A DNA stretch of 56,534 nucleotides from an uncultured Bacillota bacterium (GTDB lineage Bacteria; Bacillota_I; Bacilli_A; Erysipelotrichales; Coprobacillaceae). The notes beneath the pieces are model-generated. The model was not told the origin of the DNA. It did not search any database and saw nothing but the letters and a program-made list of their open reading frames with translations. Below are positions 52,161 to 56,534 of this stretch, piece after piece. The position numbers and the translations under genes are program-made. Position 1 is the stretch's first letter. Each line of letters opens with the position of its first letter. Location of the stretch: positions 1 to 56,534 of the forward strand of contig CASETM010000103.1 in the NCBI GenBank assembly GCA_949290865.1, written 5' to 3'.

Positions 52161-53357
52161 TTAAAAAATATCTTCATTTTTTTTGTAGGAATTATCAACG
52201 ATAACAGTTTGCGCTGTTTCTACACATTCATCAACCAGCGCTTCAAAATCAAATTTTTCTTCATAAGCTCTTGCTTTATAACTTTTTGGCTTTGTTGCTG
52301 GCGCTTTAGGAGTAAATATCGTGCAGCAGTCTTCATGAGGTCTGATTGATATATTGTAAGTATCAATTTTATTAGCTATATCAATAATTTCCAGTTTATC
52401 AAGACAGACAACTGGTCGCAAGACCGGAATACGAACAACTTCATTGATGACCTGCATGCTATCAAGCGTCTGAGAAGCAACCTGTCCAATACTTTCACCA
52501 TTGACCAGAGCCAGACAATGATTTCTGTTGGCCAGTTTTTCACCGATACGATACATCATTCTGCGCATGACTGTCATAGCGTAGCTTTCATCACAGTTAT
52601 CATAGACTGCCAGCTGCAGTTTGGTAAAATGAACAACGTGAACTTTGATTGTTCCATGCGTATAATGACGCAATCTGTCTACCAGATCAAAAACTTTTTC
52701 TTTAGCAAATTCATTTGTATAAGGTGGTGCCGCAAAATGAACACATTCCAGATCAACACCACGTTTTAATGTCAGATAACCCGCTACTGGTGAATCAATA
52801 CCTCCTGAAAGCATCAGCATGGCTTTTCCACCGATCCCAACGGGATAGCCACCGGCACCTTTGATCACATTGTCCATGACATAAATAGCATCATGTCTGA
52901 TTTCTACAGTAATCAGCATTTCTGGATGATGAACATCTACTTTTAAAGGACGATCGACATGATGGAACACATGTCCTGCAATTTCTCTGTTAATATCCTG
53001 TGACTGCCCAGGAAATGTTTTATCACTTCTTTTGGTATTGATCTTAAAAGTTGTTTTGGTATCTTCATTGATCATTTTGGCAATAGCATCTTTGACAATA
53101 TTCAGATCTTTGGCAAATTTATAGGCATTAGAAAAAGAATATATGCCAAAAACATTTTTCAGTTTTTTATTGACCGGTTCATGATCAACACCATTTAAAT
53201 AAATATATAGACGATCATACTGTAATTGATACTGCAGTTGAGGAAATTCGAATAGAATTTCTTTGGTATTTTTCAATAGTTTCTGTGTGAAAAGTTTTCT
53301 GTTTTTTCCTTTTGTTGTTAATTCTCCAAATCTTACAACGATATAATCAGCTTTCAT
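52161..53357 (-). CDS. thiI: tRNA sulfurtransferase ThiI
   Basis: 398-aa enzyme making 4-thiouridine at tRNA position 8. It has an N-terminal ferredoxin-like and THUMP domain (about 60-165) and a PP-loop ATP pyrophosphatase domain (MLMLSGGIDSPVAGYL). The C-terminal rhodanese domain of E. coli ThiI is absent, as in Bacillus; sulfur then comes directly from the desulfurase encoded just upstream. It starts three bases after that gene. Confidence 0.96.
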   Translation of the reverse strand: MKADYIVVRFGELTTKGKNRKLFTQKLLKNTKEILFEFPQLQYQLQYDRLYIYLNGVDHEPVNKKLKNVFGIYSFSNAYKFAKDLNIVKDAIAKMINEDTKTTFKINTKRSDKTFPGQSQDINREIAGHVFHHVDRPLKVDVHHPEMLITVEIRHDAIYVMDNVIKGAGGYPVGIGGKAMLMLSGGIDSPVAGYLTLKRGVDLECVHFAAPPYTNEFAKEKVFDLVDRLRHYTHGTIKVHVVHFTKLQLAVYDNCDESYAMTVMRRMMYRIGEKLANRNHCLALVNGESIGQVASQTLDSMQVINEVVRIPVLRPVVCLDKLEIIDIANKIDTYNISIRPHEDCCTIFTPKAPATKPKSYKARAYEEKFDFEALVDECVETAQTVIVDNSYKKNEDIF

Positions 53358-53360
53358 ACG

Positions 53361-54494
53361 TTACCTCTGCTTCTTTATTTCTACTAGTATTTCTTTTAGA
53401 CAGTAAATAAATTTATCAATTTCTTCTTTTTTTGTCAAATCGCTGATACTGATCCTTAAGGCACTCTTTGCGATTTCTTCGTCAATGTGAAGCTGTTTCA
53501 TTACGCGGGAAACATCGCTTGTATGTGAACTGCAGGCACTTCTTGTGGAAATCAGGATATCTTTTTCTTCCAAAGCATGCAAGATGACTTCAGGTTTATA
53601 GCCGATACATGAAAAATTGATGATATGATTGGATGCTGATCCCCCTGTATTGATAACAACATCATTTAAACCATCCAAACCATCAATAATATAGTCATGA
53701 AGCATTTTGACATACTGTTCTTTTTCTTCCTGATTTTCTAGAGCAAGTCTCAATGTTTTGGCCAGAACGATATTTGTACAGGCATTACTGGTTCCTCCTC
53801 GTAAACTAAATTCCTGCTGTCCCCCATTGATCAGCGGAACAAGTGTTGTCTTTTTGTTTTTATACAGGAAGCCACTGCCTTTTAATCCATAGATTTTATG
53901 GGCTGAAAAAGAAGCACAGTCAATTCCTTGCAGATCGATTGGAAGTTTTCCTAAAGATTGTACCATATCGACATGGAACTTAATCAAAGGATACTTTTTC
54001 AGCAGTTTTTTTATGTCTTCAATGGGCTGAATGGCTCCTATTTCATTATTAACATGCATCACCGATATCAAAATAGTATCATTTCTAATGTTTTTTTCAA
54101 TATCACCGATTGAAATATGTCCGGTCTGATCAACTGGCAGATATGTCACCTCAAAACCGAACAGTTTTTCAAGCTGCTGGCAGGTTTCGTATACAGAAGA
54201 ATGCTCAATACTTGTTGTAATAATGTGCTTTCCGCGATTCTGGTACTGGAATGCGATGCCTTTGATTGCCATGGTATTCGCTTCTGAACCACAGCTGGTG
54301 AAAATGATTTCATCATTATTGACTGACAAAGCATTGGCAATCAGCTGACGTGATTTTTCCATCAGACGATTGACTTCGATTCCTTTTCCGTAAATGCTGT
54401 CAGCATTATAAAAATATTTGTTCAATAACTGATTATAGGTTTTGAATACCTCATCATTTAATGGTGTTGTTGCCGCATAGTCTAGATATACCAT
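53361..54494 (-). CDS. iscS: Cysteine desulfurase (NifS/IscS type, ThiI partner)
   Basis: 377-aa PLP enzyme producing a persulfide from Cys. Motifs: YLDYAATTPL at the start, CGSEANTMAIKG, the PLP Lys in SAHKIYGLKGSGF, and the active Cys in STRSACSSHTSD. Adjacency to thiI matches Bacillus NifZ-ThiI, so the likely product is the sulfur donor for 4-thiouridine rather than for iron-sulfur clusters. No iscU or sufU is nearby. AAGGAGG precedes the ATG. Confidence 0.94.
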   Translation of the reverse strand: MVYLDYAATTPLNDEVFKTYNQLLNKYFYNADSIYGKGIEVNRLMEKSRQLIANALSVNNDEIIFTSCGSEANTMAIKGIAFQYQNRGKHIITTSIEHSSVYETCQQLEKLFGFEVTYLPVDQTGHISIGDIEKNIRNDTILISVMHVNNEIGAIQPIEDIKKLLKKYPLIKFHVDMVQSLGKLPIDLQGIDCASFSAHKIYGLKGSGFLYKNKKTTLVPLINGGQQEFSLRGGTSNACTNIVLAKTLRLALENQEEKEQYVKMLHDYIIDGLDGLNDVVINTGGSASNHIINFSCIGYKPEVILHALEEKDILISTRSACSSHTSDVSRVMKQLHIDEEIAKSALRISISDLTKKEEIDKFIYCLKEILVEIKKQR

Positions 54495-54543
54495 TTTAAC
54501 CTCCTTATTGTATTTTATTCATTGATTGATTTTTTGTTCTCAA

Positions 54544-54571
54544 TAAAAAAGCCCTATTTGGTTTTAGGACT
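54544..54571 (-). terminator. Intrinsic terminator of ezrA
   Basis: AGTCCTA/TAGGGCT stem (one G-U pair) with an 8-nt loop and six T. It overlaps the end of ezrA. Confidence 0.75.
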
Positions 54572-56296
54572 GTTTTTATTGATCAGCATTTCATAAGAAT
54601 CAGGTCTGATTTTTTCGATAATATCAACAGCTGTTGCTAATGCCTTGGTATATTCGCCATTTCTGTATAACAGTTCCGCTTTGGTTAATTCTGTATTAAC
54701 TTCTAAAAAAGATGAACGGTATCTGTTTCCGTAAATGATTGCATCTTCAACCATTTCAGCAGTAACAATGAGGTTATGAATATTGTCATAGAGTTTATAG
54801 ATGACATCTCTGGCTGCATCTACCTGTTGTGACAGGTTATTCAGATCAATAGGTCTTTTACGGATAAAGTTCAAGATAGCATCAGCTTTCTGATAAGAAT
54901 CCTGGATATAATCCTGGTATGATTCAGAAATCATTGGCAGATGTTTATTTCTGATTTCAGATTTGATTTCAAGCAGAACGATATTGATGTTATCTAATTC
55001 ATTTAATGCGCGTTTTTCCTGAATTTTCAAGCTTTCTGCCAATTCATTGTGTTTCAGCAGTGAATTGTTGAATGGTTTACATTTTTCGTTGATAGCTTCA
55101 AAATTATCTATCATTTCCGCATATGAAAAATCTTTTGATTCAATGATTTTCGTTAATTCATTTAATTCATCAATAACTTTTTCAAATTCTTTATAATCAT
55201 CTTCAACAGTAATAACAAAAGCATCTAGGATATAATTTTTTCTAATATCACGAATGACTTCGATTGTATTCTGGAGACCACTGTCAATCATATTGACATT
55301 TTTATAGCATTTGTTTTTGCTTTCTTCATACAGTTTATAGGCTGCCTGTTCTTTTTCAAAATCATTGTTAAGCAGTTCTATTTCTTCAGTCATGACTTCG
55401 ATGTTTTTTCCAACATTATCTAACTGCAGCTTTTTGATATCTGTACATGTATCTTTCAGATCACTTTCAATCTTGTTCATTCTTAATGTCGCATCTAAAC
55501 GCTCAATAGCAAAATCTTTTGACTTCATTTCTTCCATGATCTTATGAATATCTTTGATTTTGTTAGGCAGATACTGTCTAACAACAGAAATATATGTAGG
55601 CAGATCCTTTAAGGCTGCATCCAGAAAATCTATATCTCCTGATATTTTTTCAGTAAATTTCTTTGCTGATTCATACTGCTGGGTATTCATATAGTTTTCA
55701 AGCTTGACAAAATTATCATCGATTTTCTTGAAAACATCCTGAACCGCAGGAACAAAATCATCAATTTTAAAACGAATCTGTGTGTAACTGTCATTCGTAT
55801 TACGATATTTCTCTTTAACTTTGATGATTTCCAGTCTTTGGATATTTTCAATTTCAGTAATGACTTCAATCTGCTTTAGCAGTTCCTTTGATTCAGTTTC
55901 ATATTTATTCAGCAGTTCTGACAATTCATGAAGATCTTTTTTAACACCTCTCAAACGGCGGTAATAAAGCGATTCATCTATATCATTGATCAGGGGAACG
56001 ATTTTTTCAGACTGTAAATTACAGAGTTCATTATAGTTTGTTTCATGTTCATCATATTTTTCTTTGACATCCTGCATATTTCTGGCAATTCCTTTAACTC
56101 TTCCCAGTTTATACTGAATCGGCAGAGATTTAATAGCATTCATGTTATTTTCAAGTTCAACAATCTGTTTTCTGTATTTCCTTAATTTGATTAATCTATA
56201 GACTAAAATAAAAATAATAAGAGCGAGTAGAACAGTTCCACCAATAATAATATTTTTCGCTCCTAATGTATTGATAATCTTATTGATCCATTCCAT
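54554..56296 (-). CDS. ezrA: Septation ring formation regulator EzrA
   Basis: 580-aa division protein. One N-terminal membrane helix (about 17-36) is followed by a long spectrin-like coiled-coil cytoplasmic domain (residues 40 to about 560) and the conserved C-terminal patch NRYRSSFLEVNTELTKAELLYRNGEYTKALATA (in part). EzrA tethers FtsZ to the membrane and prevents extra Z-rings at poles. It is transcribed alone from its own promoter. Confidence 0.95.
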   Translation of the reverse strand: MEWINKIINTLGAKNIIIGGTVLLALIIFILVYRLIKLRKYRKQIVELENNMNAIKSLPIQYKLGRVKGIARNMQDVKEKYDEHETNYNELCNLQSEKIVPLINDIDESLYYRRLRGVKKDLHELSELLNKYETESKELLKQIEVITEIENIQRLEIIKVKEKYRNTNDSYTQIRFKIDDFVPAVQDVFKKIDDNFVKLENYMNTQQYESAKKFTEKISGDIDFLDAALKDLPTYISVVRQYLPNKIKDIHKIMEEMKSKDFAIERLDATLRMNKIESDLKDTCTDIKKLQLDNVGKNIEVMTEEIELLNNDFEKEQAAYKLYEESKNKCYKNVNMIDSGLQNTIEVIRDIRKNYILDAFVITVEDDYKEFEKVIDELNELTKIIESKDFSYAEMIDNFEAINEKCKPFNNSLLKHNELAESLKIQEKRALNELDNINIVLLEIKSEIRNKHLPMISESYQDYIQDSYQKADAILNFIRKRPIDLNNLSQQVDAARDVIYKLYDNIHNLIVTAEMVEDAIIYGNRYRSSFLEVNTELTKAELLYRNGEYTKALATAVDIIEKIRPDSYEMLINKNSPKTK

Positions 56297-56329
56297 CTGT
56301 ATTCAACCTCTTTTTCATATCTATACAGA

Positions 56330-56358
56330 ATTATAACATAATGAGCATTCCTTGTCTA
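56330..56358 (-). promoter_or_regulatory. Promoter of ezrA
   Basis: TAGACA (complement of 56353-56358), 17-nt spacer, TATAAT (complement of 56330-56335). The -35 box overlaps the stop codon of the upstream partial gene. Confidence 0.7.
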
Positions 56359-56534
56359 AAAAATCCCAAAGATTTTACTGTGAAAGAGATTTATTTTTTC
56401 ACGAGAACAGTGCTGATACTTTAATAAACATAGCGAACTGAAAAAAACAATAAGAAAACCACAAATCATCGAGAAACTGACGCTTTCCTTTAAAAACAGA
56501 ACAGAAAACAGATAAGTCAATGCCGGTGTCAAAC
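56356..56534 (-). CDS. EamA/DMT-family transporter, C-terminal fragment
   Basis: The reading frame enters from the right edge and ends at TAG (56356-56358). The 58 visible residues read like the last two helices of a drug/metabolite (EamA) transporter: LTPALTYLFSVLFLKES followed by ICGFLIVFFSSLCLL, then a short charged tail. The substrate cannot be deduced. The start lies outside the window. Confidence 0.7.
   Translation of the reverse strand, partial: LTPALTYLFSVLFLKESVSFSMICGFLIVFFSSLCLLKYQHCSREKINLFHSKIFGIF

Noticed and set aside
1-56534. tRNA, rRNA, tmRNA, 4.5S RNA or RNase P RNA genes
   Set aside because: Gaps between genes are too short or lack the expected folds; none could be identified by eye.

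Overview
The window is 56.5 kb of AT-rich, gene-dense chromosome. Almost every gene lies on the minus strand. The gene order is the classic Firmicutes housekeeping backbone, read right to left: smc-ftsY-ylxM-ffh-rpsP-khpA-rimM-trmD-rplS-lepB-rbgA-rnhB-dprA-topA-trmFO-xerC-rpsB-tsf-pyrH-frr-uppS-cdsA-dxr-rseP-polC-rimP-nusA-ylxR-ylxQ-infB-rbfA. Shine-Dalgarno sites are strong (AGGAGG/AAGGAG), the genetic code is standard, promoters are sigma-A-like and often carry a TG-n-TATAAT extended -10, and intrinsic terminators are short. An alpha/beta-type small acid-soluble spore protein, a Cse60-like protein and a DUF1540 protein point to a spore-forming lineage. The short SMC (982 aa), PolC, EzrA and the overall order suggest an Erysipelotrichia-type (Mollicutes-related) gut Firmicute. 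This placement is inference; no rRNA is present to confirm it.

Layout, left to right. (1) 1-170: structured plus-strand DNA resembling the right end and guide-RNA region of an IS200/IS605 tnpB element, cut by the window edge. (2) 232-4515: efp with an atypical loop tip, then a complete comGA-comGG competence-pilus operon. (3) 4609-13677: an elongation-type PBP, lepA, an ssb-like gene, acpS, an unrecognised charged protein with two ISP-aromatic-G motifs, a thioredoxin-like gene, trmB, a pseudouridine synthase, a lipoprotein, two very small genes (DUF1540 and Cse60-like) and a GalM/LacX-like epimerase. (4) 13798-34456: the rbfA/infB/nusA operon, polC, the rseP-dxr-cdsA-uppS-frr-pyrH-tsf-rpsB cluster, xerC, trmFO and topA. 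(5) 34501-45698: dprA, rnhB, rbgA, lepB and the SRP/ribosome-maturation/tRNA-methylation cluster to smc. (6) 45713-51695: an OmpR-type two-component system, a large membrane protein of unknown function translationally coupled to an nrnA-like phosphoesterase, and ackA. (7) 51890-56534: SASP, thiI, its cysteine desulfurase partner, ezrA and the 3' end of an EamA/DMT transporter.

Most of the window is translation, protein targeting, envelope synthesis and chromosome maintenance. No CRISPR array, rRNA, tRNA, prophage or defence island is visible. The less ordinary signals are regulatory: terminators abutting the next gene's ribosome-binding site at rpsB|tsf, tsf|pyrH and khpA|rimM (at the first two the U-tract can also pair with the SD), a hairpin over the comGA SD, and a structured leader ahead of rimP-nusA. 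On the protein side they are the Arg-tipped EF-P, the charged ISP-motif protein and the membrane protein beside nrnA.
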